From the NCBI RefSeq assembly GCF_001571775.1, contig NZ_LRVM01000002.1, positions 370,367 to 434,366 of the forward strand: DNA of 64,000 nucleotides, read 5' to 3'. The notes under the pieces are model-generated. The model was not told the DNA's origin and made no database searches. It worked only from the letters and a program-made list of their open reading frames with translations. A program made the position numbers and the translations under genes. Source of the DNA: Anaerotignum neopropionicum (lineage in GTDB: Bacteria > Bacillota > Clostridia > Lachnospirales > Anaerotignaceae). Of this stretch, positions 25,944 through 35,632 are shown in pieces; the stretch's first letter is position 1; every line of letters starts with the position of its first letter.

Positions 25944-26963
25944 ATGAATAATTCGGTATATGTACGTTTGGGGTTTGAATTCGAAAAGATTGTTTCTCAA
26001 ATATTTGAGAAACATGGGTTTTCGATTACTATAGCAGATTTAAATTGCGACCAAGATTATGATATTGCAGCAGATGGGGTAAACAACAAATTAGCTATAG
26101 AAGTAAAGATAAGTAGAAATATTAATATCTCAAGACAGATATTATTGAAAGCTTCTCAAAGATTGGCAATGACGGCAGTAAGGGCTGGTAGAATTCCTGT
26201 TCTAGTTGCTGGTGGGGTGGTGTCAAAGTACTTACGAAACGAATTAGAAAACATAAAGGATTTTGTTGTATGTGATATACAAAATTTACTTTACTTGGTT
26301 AAAGATGATGAAATCCTCAGAAGTAGGTTAGTAGCTATATTAAGCTTTTCAATAGATGATTTAGAAGCTGTCAAACCAGATAAAATACTTGCTTACACTG
26401 TGCCAATAAAAAATAAGTCAGCGACTTTAGTTAGGCAGTTGACAAATAAATTAAAAGTTTGGAAACCAGAAGATGGAGATAGTGCTGGATATGAAATATT
26501 GTGCACAGAAGTTTTGCAAATTCTTTTCTCAGAAGATTTGAGCCTATGGAAAACTCAACAGAAATCGAATAGTGATTTGTTTAGATTTGATTTAATATGC
26601 AAGGTTAAGGACAATAACGAAAAAGAATTTTGGAACATGGTTGAAAAGTATTTTCAAAGTAAATATATTATTTTCAAATTTAAGAATTATACGAACGAAA
26701 TTACACAAAAAGAAATATTTACCACAGAGAAATATCTATATTCAAAAGCACTAAGGAGGGTAGCTATTGTAATATCTACAAAAGGAACAGATAAAAATGC
26801 CGATAAAGCTATAAGGGGGATCCTTAGAGAGGAAGGGAAATTGATCATTAGTTTATCCAATGAAGAATTAATTCAGATGTTAATGCTTAGAGAAAATAAT
26901 GATATTCCATCCGACTATTTAAGCAATAAGTTAGATCAACTCTTGATAGATTTAGAAAAATAA
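25944..26963 (+). CDS. Predicted restriction endonuclease-like protein, fourth gene of the ABC-3C row
   Basis: 339 residues, ATG 25944 after GGGAGAAAG; the frame is open from 25926. The N-terminal domain has a PD-(D/E)XK pattern of the Mrr type: GFEFEKIVSQIFEKHGF, DQDYDIAAD, then LAIEVKIS. A second region (about 175-270: GYEILCTEVLQILF, FRFDLICKV, KYIIFKFKNY) looks like another restriction-like domain with changed catalytic residues. It follows the ATPase by 19 bp in the same direction, so it belongs to the operon. It may be an added nuclease of the defence system. Confidence 0.65.
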   Translation: MNNSVYVRLGFEFEKIVSQIFEKHGFSITIADLNCDQDYDIAADGVNNKLAIEVKISRNINISRQILLKASQRLAMTAVRAGRIPVLVAGGVVSKYLRNELENIKDFVVCDIQNLLYLVKDDEILRSRLVAILSFSIDDLEAVKPDKILAYTVPIKNKSATLVRQLTNKLKVWKPEDGDSAGYEILCTEVLQILFSEDLSLWKTQQKSNSDLFRFDLICKVKDNNEKEFWNMVEKYFQSKYIIFKFKNYTNEITQKEIFTTEKYLYSKALRRVAIVISTKGTDKNADKAIRGILREEGKLIISLSNEELIQMLMLRENNDIPSDYLSNKLDQLLIDLEK

Positions 26964-27071
26964 TTTTTTGCAGAGTAATAACCTGAATATAAGCACTTTA
27001 TATGCTTACATTTGAATATCATGTAGAGGTTTTTTGATGTACGTCTCAAACAATCATGGGAGGAGGATTAG

Positions 27072-28847
27072 ATGTTTAAAAAGAAGCCAAAGTTTCCACT
27101 TCCAGATTTGGGAGGTAGGTCACTGGGAGAAATGATACTGGAAATTGAAAAAAGAGGGTTAATGGGACATTTTAAGGAGAGTTTTTTGTTTTCCTCTTTT
27201 AATCCAAAAGGAGAAGGAATAAGTGTTACAAGAGACTATTGGATTATGGCTGGAATAGATCCGGCTTCTTCATATAAGCATTATTTAGAAACGGAAAAGA
27301 AAATTATAAGTTCAGTTGATGAATCGCTGGCTTATCTAAAGAAAGTTATCGATTCATTAACTTTGAAAATACATGGACTTGTTAAATCGACTAACAGTGA
27401 TTATTTTCTAAGAAAATTAATTGCTTTGTTTAATGTGACGTATGATATATATATCAGGGATCGACAGTCCAGAGAAATATTGGTAGAAAAAAACTGGAAT
27501 TCTCCTCATAATACTTATGAAAGAAATAGAAACATTACTTTGACTATTTTGAACGGGTTAAATCTAATAATTGAAAATAGTATTCTGTTTCAGAATGATG
27601 AAGATAATGATGAAAATAAAGATAAGGATTGTTTCGATAAATTAGTTGATGTTGATTTATTAGTTGATATATATTTATACGCCTTGGCTTCACAGTACTA
27701 TACGCTATTAAATGTGAGCAAAAACAGTAAAAATTATAAATATTGTTCTGGAATTATAATATCACCGGACGAAGATATTCCGATTGAAGGAATAATTACT
27801 CATCCGTTGGTTTATACAAATACAATGCTATCTGGAAATATTGATGCTCTATTGCCAAATGATGAACAAGAATATTTGAAATCAGCTAATTCTTCAGAGA
27901 TCGGAAAAGGGTTTAAAGAACTTTATGGTATTGAATTTTTAGAAATGATGAACTGTGTATATTCCTTAAAAAGAAATTTATGCGAAAAAGATAAAAAACT
28001 AGCTATAACTATTTCTGAAACGCAATTGAAAAATTATCTATTGCATTGGTATCCCAATGTAAATATAAAGGCATTCTTGAAATATTTTGTGATGGATAAA
28101 AGAATGCTCGAACCTTATGTTACAGAAAAAGAACCTTTCATATATAAAATGGGATCTAATAAAAATAGACTAGAGATACGTCCCATTATAAAACTCGAAA
28201 ATGGGTCAATATACACATCATACGCGTTGCTAGATAGGGCGATGAATTTGTGGTACTCATATATTATAAATGGAGGTAGACCGTATACAGGTGTTGAACC
28301 GGGGAAAGGTGATACCTTAATCGATGGTTGTAGTAGACACGAGAAGGAGTTAGGAGATCAAACGGTTAATATTTTATTTGCTTTACTAGAAAAGAATTTT
28401 CCAGAGGCAGCATTCAAAGATACAGATGTAAAATATGATAAAATATTCGGAAAACGTGATGAGGATTATGGAGATTTCGATATAATTTATTATGTTGGAA
28501 ATGAACTTTATTTAATTGAGTCGAAATATTTCTCTGATTCGTATACAGGCAATACTATTATAGGTGATTATAATAAGTTGTTTGCACAAAAGAATAATTA
28601 TTATAAACACTGTCGAGGAAGGTATGATTTAGTTATAAGTAAACCAAATGTGTTTAAAGAATACATAGGAGCAACGGGAGATATAAATGTTCATTTTCTT
28701 TTTGTGTCATCGAAAGCTCTTGAAGTAGAATTTCAGGATGAGGATAAGATAGTAACAATCCTTAGTATAGCTAATTTTGAAAGATATTTAAATGGGAAGT
28801 TGCTGTATGAAGATGGAGCTGTTTTAAGGCCAACGTATAAACTATAA
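27072..28847 (+). CDS. Large protein with C-terminal PD-(D/E)XK-like nuclease motif, family unknown
   Basis: 591 residues, ATG 27072 after GGGAGGAGG. The first 430 residues are helical and unfamiliar. Near residue 470 the sequence YGDFDIIYYVGNELYLIESKYF has the D..ExK layout of PD-(D/E)XK nucleases, followed by helices and DLVISKPNVF. A Cys-poor, soluble protein. It is 108 bp after the ABC-3C row but has its own ribosome site and probably its own promoter. The defence-gene neighbourhood suggests a stand-alone nuclease defence gene. Not recognised as a named system. Confidence 0.6.
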   Translation: MFKKKPKFPLPDLGGRSLGEMILEIEKRGLMGHFKESFLFSSFNPKGEGISVTRDYWIMAGIDPASSYKHYLETEKKIISSVDESLAYLKKVIDSLTLKIHGLVKSTNSDYFLRKLIALFNVTYDIYIRDRQSREILVEKNWNSPHNTYERNRNITLTILNGLNLIIENSILFQNDEDNDENKDKDCFDKLVDVDLLVDIYLYALASQYYTLLNVSKNSKNYKYCSGIIISPDEDIPIEGIITHPLVYTNTMLSGNIDALLPNDEQEYLKSANSSEIGKGFKELYGIEFLEMMNCVYSLKRNLCEKDKKLAITISETQLKNYLLHWYPNVNIKAFLKYFVMDKRMLEPYVTEKEPFIYKMGSNKNRLEIRPIIKLENGSIYTSYALLDRAMNLWYSYIINGGRPYTGVEPGKGDTLIDGCSRHEKELGDQTVNILFALLEKNFPEAAFKDTDVKYDKIFGKRDEDYGDFDIIYYVGNELYLIESKYFSDSYTGNTIIGDYNKLFAQKNNYYKHCRGRYDLVISKPNVFKEYIGATGDINVHFLFVSSKALEVEFQDEDKIVTILSIANFERYLNGKLLYEDGAVLRPTYKL

Positions 28848-29092
28848 AATTTTATTAATTAGATGCTGCTATGAGTGATGCATATTCCGTTAATTCAAGA
28901 CACCTCGACCGGCGAAGTTGAACAGCGTCGCCGCTGAAACTGAACACCTTCGCCGCGCAGGTTGAACAGTGTCTCCGCGATGGTTGTACATTGAAGTCAG
29001 TGGGTTCCAATGGTATCATAAAAATGCTTTTAGCCGTAACGGAGGACAGTGCAACGCTGAGGAGCGACACGAGCGCCGTATACGGGGTTGAG

Positions 29093-29173
29093 CGGGAAGA
29101 GTGATGCCATGCGTCCACACGCTGGGGTTACTCTTCTTTTTTTGCATTTATACATAAGCGACCACTCTTCCCG
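29093..29173. repeat. Internal inverted repeat near the IS21 left end
   Basis: CGGGAAGAGTG (29093-29103) and CACTCTTCCCG (29163-29173), perfect, around a T-rich stretch. It lies between the istB stop and the terminal repeats and could stop transcription entering or leaving the element. Confidence 0.55.
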
Positions 29174-29235
29174 GAAAACCTTAATGCGTTAAACCTCGGG
29201 TTCGGGCAGAGCCCGATGAGCCGAAGGCTCCTTTG

Positions 29236-29982
29236 CTAATTATCCGAAATGCCTTTGCGTTTCCGCATGGAGTCCTTGCAGTCGATCACAATTGTGTAGG
29301 AATCGTGGACGATGCGGTCGCAGATAGCATCAGCAAGAATAGGGTCGCCGAGCTTTTCGCGCCAGCCCGGGACGTCAAACTGCGAACAGAATATGGTGGA
29401 AGCCTTTTTGTACCGGGCCTCAATAATCTCGAGCAGATCTCGGGACTCCGTATCCTTCAGCGGGGAGAGTAGCCATTCGTCAATGATCAGCAGCGAATAT
29501 TTCTTGTATTGAGCCATGACCTTGCGGATCGTGCCGCTTCCGCGGGCGATGGAAAGATCCACGAGAAACTCAGGCAGACGGATGTATTTCACAGTGAGAT
29601 AATTGCGAACCGCGGCCATGCCCAGAGCGCAGGCAAGATAGGTCTTGCCGCTGCCCGTAGCGCCGAGCAGCGTGACATTGTGATGTTCGGCTATGTAATT
29701 GCAGCTGGAAAGCCTCGCAATCTGATTCTTGTCCAGGTTCCGGTCTGGATGGTATTCAATATCTTCCACGCAGGCACCGGGCTCGGAAAAACCGGCCTGT
29801 TTTACCAGCTTTTTCAGATGATTGCTTTTTCTGGCGCACCATTCCTTATCCACGGTCAGGCCGAAGCGGTCTTCAAAGGACATACTCTGGAACTGTGAGT
29901 CGGTCAGCTGCTCTTTGAAGGCGGAAGCCATGATGCTGAGGTGCATTTCCCGGAGCTTGTTTGCGGTATTTTCCGTCAGCAT
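29236..29982 (-). CDS. istB: IS21 helper ATPase IstB
   Basis: About 248 residues; an AAA+ ATPase of the DnaC-like type that prepares target DNA for IstA. Walker A is LLGATGSGKTYLA and Walker B is SLLIIDEWLL. The start ATG (29982) overlaps the istA stop as TGATG; GTG 29985 also fits. Length is normal and no defect is visible. Confidence 0.95.
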   Translation of the reverse strand: MLTENTANKLREMHLSIMASAFKEQLTDSQFQSMSFEDRFGLTVDKEWCARKSNHLKKLVKQAGFSEPGACVEDIEYHPDRNLDKNQIARLSSCNYIAEHHNVTLLGATGSGKTYLACALGMAAVRNYLTVKYIRLPEFLVDLSIARGSGTIRKVMAQYKKYSLLIIDEWLLSPLKDTESRDLLEIIEARYKKASTIFCSQFDVPGWREKLGDPILADAICDRIVHDSYTIVIDCKDSMRKRKGISDN

Positions 29983-31520
29983 CACTTTTCCCTCCCACCG
30001 TAGTAATCCGCACCGCGGGTAAACCCGTACTGCGAGGAGGAAGAAGGCTGCGCCGCGGAGTCGTCCGGAATTTTATCCTGCCCGGAGCTCAAAATGGTCT
30101 GGACGTTTTTCAAGGATGGCCGCGGTGTATATGACAGAGCCCTTTTGCAGGCGTTTTCAAGGCGTTCCGCCGAGTATTTATCTGCGAGTTTCAAAAGTCC
30201 CATACAGGCTTTGTAGCCCTGCTGTTCAACTTTAAAGCCCGCAAGGATGGCGCGGACAACAGTTTCTGTGTTGTGCCCGATCTTAGACGCCCATTTGGCG
30301 AAGCGCTCACCATTCCATTGCACGTATTGCTGGTGACTCGGAGGCATGTGGTCTTCAACGGTGCTGTACTGATTTGCTCTGCCGTAGAGCCTGGGGTGCG
30401 AGCAGATGCGGTTTCCGTCAAAGAAAATCTCCACGGTTCCCCTTGTAATGCGGGCGTCCACCTTCTGCTTGATGTATTCGTATGGAGTGGAGTAATTCAT
30501 ATTTTCAACAGAAATATGGTAGTTTGGCCCGACGGTCGCCACTTTCCACGTTGCCAACTCAAACGACCTCGGCGGCAAAGGCAGTAAAAACGGTTTTTCT
30601 TCTTCAAACGCCGACGCCCGGCTGCCGTCTCGCTTCTGAAAGGGTTTGTGATTAAAGGTCTCCAGCCGTTCGTGGATAGCTGTGTTAAGCTCCAGCAGAG
30701 ACAGAAACTGTTCATTGCGGATAGCGGCCAGTATGAAGGTAGAGATTACGCCGACAGTGCCTTCCACCATTGCCTTATCCTTAGGCATGCGGACTCTTGC
30801 GGGGATGATCGCCGTACCGTAATGCTCGGCGAGCTCACGGTAGGTTTGATTCAGAGTAACCTCGCTGCGCCCGTGCCTGTCCACGCCAGTTTTCAGGTTG
30901 TCGCACTGAATGATCCTTGCTACGCTGCCGAAATACCTGTAGGCGTTGACATGAGCTGCCGTCCAGCATTCCTGATTCATTGAAAAAAATGCTTCCACAT
31001 AGCTGTATCCGCTGAAAGGCAGTGTGGCTACAAAAACGTATGCCGGAATCGCTTCGCCTGTATCCGTATCTGTTACAGCTGCTGTATCTCCCGCCCAGTC
31101 TACCTGCATGATTTCGCCGGGCTTGTGGTTCAGGTGCATGGTGGCGTTCTTTTTTACCAGAAAGTCGTTGTAGTACTTGTTAAATTGGGTGGACTGGTAC
31201 GGAATTTCTCCGACTGATCGGCAGGCGTCACAGTACTCCAACCACAGCAGATTCAGCGTGACGCCGTTTTTCTGGAGCTCCCGGTGAACATACTCGTAGT
31301 CCGGCATTTTGAAGGCAGGCTTTCCAGCGGCGGTGGGAAAAAGCAAATCGGCCAATTGCTTGTCCGACATGCTGTCGGGCAAAGGATATTGAAGTCTGTT
31401 CTCCTTTGCCAGCAGAAGCGTTTGGATGACTGTTGTTCTCGAACACCCGCATGCTTCGGCAATCTGGGTCTTGTTGAGTCCAAGGCTGTCCAACCTCAGA
31501 ATCTCGCGGTATTTGGTCAT
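29982..31520 (-). CDS. istA: IS21 transposase IstA
   Basis: 512 residues. An N-terminal helix-turn-helix (LDSLGLNKTQIAEACGCSRTTV) is followed by the integrase core with the acidic residues in MQVDWAGD, IIQCDNLKTG and KDKAMVEGTVG. The C-terminal basic domain is complete. Length is normal. The preserved reading frames and the nearby terminal repeats suggest recent insertion. Confidence 0.95.
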   Translation of the reverse strand: MTKYREILRLDSLGLNKTQIAEACGCSRTTVIQTLLLAKENRLQYPLPDSMSDKQLADLLFPTAAGKPAFKMPDYEYVHRELQKNGVTLNLLWLEYCDACRSVGEIPYQSTQFNKYYNDFLVKKNATMHLNHKPGEIMQVDWAGDTAAVTDTDTGEAIPAYVFVATLPFSGYSYVEAFFSMNQECWTAAHVNAYRYFGSVARIIQCDNLKTGVDRHGRSEVTLNQTYRELAEHYGTAIIPARVRMPKDKAMVEGTVGVISTFILAAIRNEQFLSLLELNTAIHERLETFNHKPFQKRDGSRASAFEEEKPFLLPLPPRSFELATWKVATVGPNYHISVENMNYSTPYEYIKQKVDARITRGTVEIFFDGNRICSHPRLYGRANQYSTVEDHMPPSHQQYVQWNGERFAKWASKIGHNTETVVRAILAGFKVEQQGYKACMGLLKLADKYSAERLENACKRALSYTPRPSLKNVQTILSSGQDKIPDDSAAQPSSSSQYGFTRGADYYGGREK

Positions 31521-31695
31521 TTACATGACCTCCTTTGTTGTATTCACGCGTTTGCGTGTAACAACATATTACCGCGTATTCAACCATGGCGTTCAACGGC
31601 GCCGGCGGCACTGTCCAACCTCGGCGGCGAGGGTGTTCAACTTGCGCGGTCGAGGTGTTCATTCTCGCGCGGAATATTCAAGTGAGGTGATGGAT

Positions 31696-32409
31696 ATGAA
31701 AATGTTGGATATAGATATGGACTTTTTCCAAATAGGGATACATTGTTTTGGAAAAGATTGCAATACTTTTTTGACAGATGAAAATATTACTGTATGGAAA
31801 GAAAAAGATATTATTGATTTCTTAGAGCAAAGATGCGGCTTAAGTAAGAGCAATAAAATTAAAGGAAGGATTGTAAAACATCATGTAGAGGCTTATTCTT
31901 ATTGGAATGATTTGATAAATACAGGTGAAATCAAGATACCTTTTGAAGTTACACATATAGATGCACATTCCGATCTAGCATATTCTCATAGCGTTCCTTT
32001 TTATAAATTTATAAAGGATTTAAATAATGAGGAATTACAAGCACAATTAACTAAGGGGATAATTTTTAAAGGCAGAGAACAATTAATCGATAGTGGAAAT
32101 TATTTATTGGTAGCAATTATTGTTGGGTGGGTGGATAAAGTCAAGTATGTTTTTCATCCAGCCTTAGATTACTTAGATGTTTTTGATTACATAGTGGAGA
32201 ACATAGAGCCGAATAAGCTGTTTAGATTTAATTTTTGTAATTATATAAAAAAGAAAGATGTTTACTTAGAAATGATTTCATCACAATCATTTGGTAAAGA
32301 ACATGATGAAAAATATGATTATGCTACAATTGCATTGTCCCCTGCCTTTGTAAAAAAAGAGATGAATGAAAAGTTAGATATTATAAGAGAATATATTGAA
32401 ATTAATTGA
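31696..32409 (+). CDS. UPF0489-family protein
   Basis: About 237 residues. The frame runs back into the IS21 end, but GAGGTG at 31685-31690 supports ATG 31696 (31690 and 31702 are alternatives). MLDIDMDFFQ at the start and the later THIDAHSDLAYS are the UPF0489 signatures, a fold related to arginase-like metal hydrolases with Asp and His metal ligands. Substrate unknown. The IS21 element inserted just before its ribosome site, so its original promoter may be cut off. Confidence 0.7.
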   Translation: MKMLDIDMDFFQIGIHCFGKDCNTFLTDENITVWKEKDIIDFLEQRCGLSKSNKIKGRIVKHHVEAYSYWNDLINTGEIKIPFEVTHIDAHSDLAYSHSVPFYKFIKDLNNEELQAQLTKGIIFKGREQLIDSGNYLLVAIIVGWVDKVKYVFHPALDYLDVFDYIVENIEPNKLFRFNFCNYIKKKDVYLEMISSQSFGKEHDEKYDYATIALSPAFVKKEMNEKLDIIREYIEIN

Positions 32410-32529
32410 ATTGTATAAGTATGAGCAGGAAAGCATATTCAATGAGTTCACGCTCCAACAGATTGATTATCATATGATAAAAGTAAAAATAAAATTTGTA
32501 AAATAAATTTATTTGCGGGAGAGCTTGAT

Positions 32530-33789
32530 ATGTCGGGTTTAAATTGTGATAAATGTGGACGTAAATTACACTTGGATTATGGCGATAAAAAGATAAAACT
32601 AAAAGACGATAAAAAAATAGGATTTGCGAAAACACCATTATTAGTTTGTAGTGGTTGTAATTCAAGATACATTCCTTACGGTACAAAAGAAATAATTGAT
32701 CAGATCTGTACAATAATACAAGAGGATACCAGTAAAGAAAAAAGTGGTAACATAGAAGTAATTGTAAAAGAAAACTGTGAAATTGAAAACCTAGAAGTAA
32801 GTGAATGGTACGATTTTGATAAAATCAAAGCTAGATTTTTTAATGAAAAATTTATGGCTGAAAAAGTAAAATTTCTATATGACAAAGATGATTATTACTT
32901 TATACCTGGTTTAATAAGACCATGGAGGACAGGCTTTTTAACTCCTGTGTTTTTTAATATTGAGGTGCTGTTAAAATATATCCATCATCCTGATTATGGA
33001 TTGGACATTGGCGCAGATACCTTTGGCTATATCTATAAAGGAGATGAACACTTCATAACTTTTGGAATAAATGAAAATAACAGAGTTATTATGTGGTTGG
33101 GTGACATAAGTAATTTAGCGGTTGAAGAGCAATTTTATTTGCGCTCTGAAAATATTTCCTCGGATCATTCTATTGGGTCAGAATTTTATGAAGCCGAAAT
33201 AGAAGTTACATGGGCGAATGCATCTGCTGAAAAAACGCTATTGAAAAAACGTCTTGAGTTTAATGAAAAAGTTCGTAGCCATTTTGCATTGTCTATTGCT
33301 CAACTGGATACGGAGACTCTTAGGGTTACAAAAAATATACATAAAATATTAATTAACACGAATAGTGCATTTAAAGATTTGATGATTCCTTTGAATGAGT
33401 TGCTTGTGGAATCAATAAATAATAAAGATATCCGTAAAAAAATAAAAGAAAAATATCCAGACCTAAAGGAAGAGATAAAGGATAAAAAAGGTATAAAATT
33501 ATTGCAATTATGGCTTGAAAAAAATACAGATAATATTGATATAAGTATGGAAATAGCTCCTTTATTTGTCCTGTATGATTTAAGATTAGTATCGGCTCAT
33601 TTATATTCAGATGAGTCAAGAGAAGATTTGTTAAATTCTTGTTGTCTACGTCTTGGTTTACAGAAAGAAGAACGCAATTATATTATTATTGCTAATACAT
33701 TGATTGAGAAACTTACTACGATGTATATTAAGTTCAATCAATCCCTACGGCTAAAAGAAATGGAGGATATTAAAGAAAATGAAAGATAA
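32530..33789 (+). CDS. Zinc-ribbon protein of unknown function (defence candidate)
   Basis: 419 residues, ATG 32530 after GCGGGAGAG. Residues 6-46 have two CxxC pairs (NCDKCGRKL, then VCSGCNSRY), a zinc ribbon. The middle is beta-rich (YYFIPGLIRPWRTGFLTPVFF onward), and the last 150 residues are helical with VLYDLRLVSAHLYSDES, which recalls the DLR..AH stretch of HEPN-like helical domains. I do not recognise the family. It overlaps the next gene by 11 bp, forming a two-gene unit. Confidence 0.5.
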   Translation: MSGLNCDKCGRKLHLDYGDKKIKLKDDKKIGFAKTPLLVCSGCNSRYIPYGTKEIIDQICTIIQEDTSKEKSGNIEVIVKENCEIENLEVSEWYDFDKIKARFFNEKFMAEKVKFLYDKDDYYFIPGLIRPWRTGFLTPVFFNIEVLLKYIHHPDYGLDIGADTFGYIYKGDEHFITFGINENNRVIMWLGDISNLAVEEQFYLRSENISSDHSIGSEFYEAEIEVTWANASAEKTLLKKRLEFNEKVRSHFALSIAQLDTETLRVTKNIHKILINTNSAFKDLMIPLNELLVESINNKDIRKKIKEKYPDLKEEIKDKKGIKLLQLWLEKNTDNIDISMEIAPLFVLYDLRLVSAHLYSDESREDLLNSCCLRLGLQKEERNYIIIANTLIEKLTTMYIKFNQSLRLKEMEDIKENER

Positions 33790-34345
33790 GGTTTTATTTG
33801 TAACAGGAGTAATAAATACTGAATTATGGAATAAAGCCAGTTGGATGGGAACCGCAGTTTTGTCTGACCAAAAGTCAGCACCTTACTTAGGATTGTTATT
33901 TGAGAATAGAGAGGCTGCAATACAAATATTTGAACAGTGGAATAAGGACTTTGGACACAAAGACCTTTATGAAGAAATAAGAATAGCTGTAATTGAGGGG
34001 GATATTCCCGGTCAAGAATATGGCTATACAATTCATATAACAACGAATCAAGAGAATCTGATAGAAAAGTGTAGAAAGTTAAAATTATCAGAGATGCATA
34101 CGCTTTTTGCAATAATCAGTCGTTTTAGAAGAATGCCTACGGATAGGAATAATCAAAATATGAAGAAGTTCAGAGAAGAAGTAGAAAGATTTTTGAGCTA
34201 TAAAATTATTCCTGTATATATGAGTGATAATGGGCTTGAACCATTATTTGAATATGAAATCGAGAAGACGGAAATTTATTTCAGGAAAGTGAATGAAATA
34301 TCAGATAATGATGTTGACATTGCATGTATAAAAAGTAATCAATAG
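33779..34345 (+). CDS. Partner protein of unknown function
   Basis: 188 residues, ATG 33779 inside the end of the zinc-ribbon gene. Alpha/beta, no membrane segment, no cysteine motif. Visible features are a strand-rich start (KVLFVTGVINTELW), a GDIPGQEYGYTIHIT segment and FAIISRFRRMPTDRNNQNMKKF in the middle. No family recognised. The tight overlap means that both products are probably needed together. A terminator-like hairpin follows at 34483-34528. Confidence 0.5.
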   Translation: MKDKVLFVTGVINTELWNKASWMGTAVLSDQKSAPYLGLLFENREAAIQIFEQWNKDFGHKDLYEEIRIAVIEGDIPGQEYGYTIHITTNQENLIEKCRKLKLSEMHTLFAIISRFRRMPTDRNNQNMKKFREEVERFLSYKIIPVYMSDNGLEPLFEYEIEKTEIYFRKVNEISDNDVDIACIKSNQ

Positions 34346-34482
34346 TATGGATGGTATTATCAGTATATCTAAAATAATATTTGACTTATACTTACAGGAG
34401 GCACCCTTCAGTTATATATAAGTTTGTCCGAAATCTAAGCTTCATATTTTTATTTGGTTATTTTAAGAATTAAAGATACTAT

Positions 34483-34528
34483 AAAATACTCCCTTACAAT
34501 TTTATGATTGAAAGTGAGTATTTTTTTG
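34483..34528 (+). terminator. Terminator after the two-gene cassette
   Basis: AAAATACTC (34483-34491) pairs with GAGTATTTT (34516-34524), an inner partial stem follows, and T7 ends the structure. Confidence 0.6.
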
Positions 34529-34545
34529 TTGTACGTCTTGACACA

Positions 34546-35437
34546 AGCTAATGAAAAATATATGGGCGATGCATTACTGCAAAAGACCTATACCGTAGAT
34601 TTTCTTAGCAAGAAACGAGTTAAAAACCAAGGAATTGTTCCACAATATTATATTGAGGATAACCATGAAGCAATTATCCCAAGAGAGCTTTTTTATAGGG
34701 CGCAGGAAGAAAAAGCAAGGCGAGCTGCCATATACAGACCATCCACCGAAAAGAAATCCAAGACAGAAAAAAGCAAATACAGTTCCAAATACTCTTTGTC
34801 GGATATTATGGTATGCGGAGAATGCGGCCAGCCTTACCGTAGGCAAACATGGTCAAAGTATGGTCAGAAAAGCGCCGTGTGGCGCTGTGACAACCGTTTG
34901 AAGAACGGAACAAAGAACTGCAAGCATTCCCCCACTTTAAAAGAACAGCCCCTGTATGAGGCGATTATGACCGCCATAAACAGCGTGGTTGAAAACCAAG
35001 GTGAATTCGTGGGAGCCTTCCGGGAAAATGTAATCAGAGTCATAGGAAGTTACTCCACCAGACATATCCCTTCTGAATATGATGAGCAAATAGAAAAACT
35101 GCAGGGTGAAATGCTTACCCTTATCGAAGAAAATGCAAAGCAGGGTTCTGTGAATGAAAATTCTGATGAGCAGTACCATAATATCGCCGAGCGGATAAGA
35201 GATTTAAAACTAAAAAAGCTTAAGCTGACACAGGAAAACAGGCTGGCTGAAACCTTTAGTCAGAGGATTAATGATGTGGATCATTGCCTCAAGGATAGCA
35301 CTTGTACGGTAGGGGGATATGACGATGAACTGGTCAGACGGCTGCTGCAGAGTGTCAAAGTTATCAGTGAAGATAAGATAGAAATACAATTCAAATCAGG
35401 AATTGTGATGCAGCAAAGGGTAGCATATGATGAGTAA
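34546..35437 (+). pseudogene. C-terminal remnant of a serine recombinase
   Basis: Family sequence begins abruptly near 34546 (ANEKYMGDALLQKTYTVDFLSKKRVKN), which is the middle of the recombinase domain, and continues through the zinc ribbon (VCGECGQPYRR, then CDNRLKNGTKNC) and coiled coil to the natural end. The catalytic domain is missing. It is clearly related to the intact recombinase at 59103-60479, which has nearly the same CEKYIGDAILQKTHTIDFLTKKRVKN segment. It marks the left border of the methylase-helicase island. Confidence 0.85.
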
Positions 35438-35440
35438 AAT

Positions 35441-35525
35441 ATAAGCAGGAGTTGGATACATTCCTTCTCCTGCTTATAATAAGCTGTTAAGACTAAAATC
35501 CTCAGTACTCTGAGGGTTTTATTGT
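35441..35525 (+). terminator. Two hairpins after the recombinase remnant
   Basis: ATAAGCAGGAG (35441-35451) with CTCCTGCTTAT (35467-35477) is perfect but has no T-run. CCTCAG (35500-35505) with CTGAGG (35510-35515), loop TACT, is followed by GTTTTATTG. Confidence 0.65.
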
Positions 35526-35632
35526 TGGCAGATTATTAAAACGGTGTATATTTGAATTGACCATTTGAACATAAAGGTATATAATTGATATTGACAATGT
35601 TGTTGTCAACTCAGAACCTGGAGGAAAAGCAA

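Larger units (their letters stand above)
28900..31675 (-). mobile_element. IS21-family insertion sequence
   Basis: Carries istA and istB on the minus strand and is far richer in G+C than the flanks. Both ends contain reiterated TTGAACA-CGCCG-type terminal repeats (left 28901-28990, right 31585-31661); the outer ACACCTCGACC units are inverted relative to each other. ATTCAAG stands at both outer borders (28893-28899 and 31676-31682) and may be the target duplication. The right end then has about 14 nt more outside the first repeat than the left, so the exact ends remain uncertain. Confidence 0.85.

Noticed and set aside
31228..31685. Frames running from the IS21 end into the UPF0489 gene
   Set aside because: The part before 31690 is IS terminal-repeat DNA; the ribosome site at 31685-31690 places the start after it.
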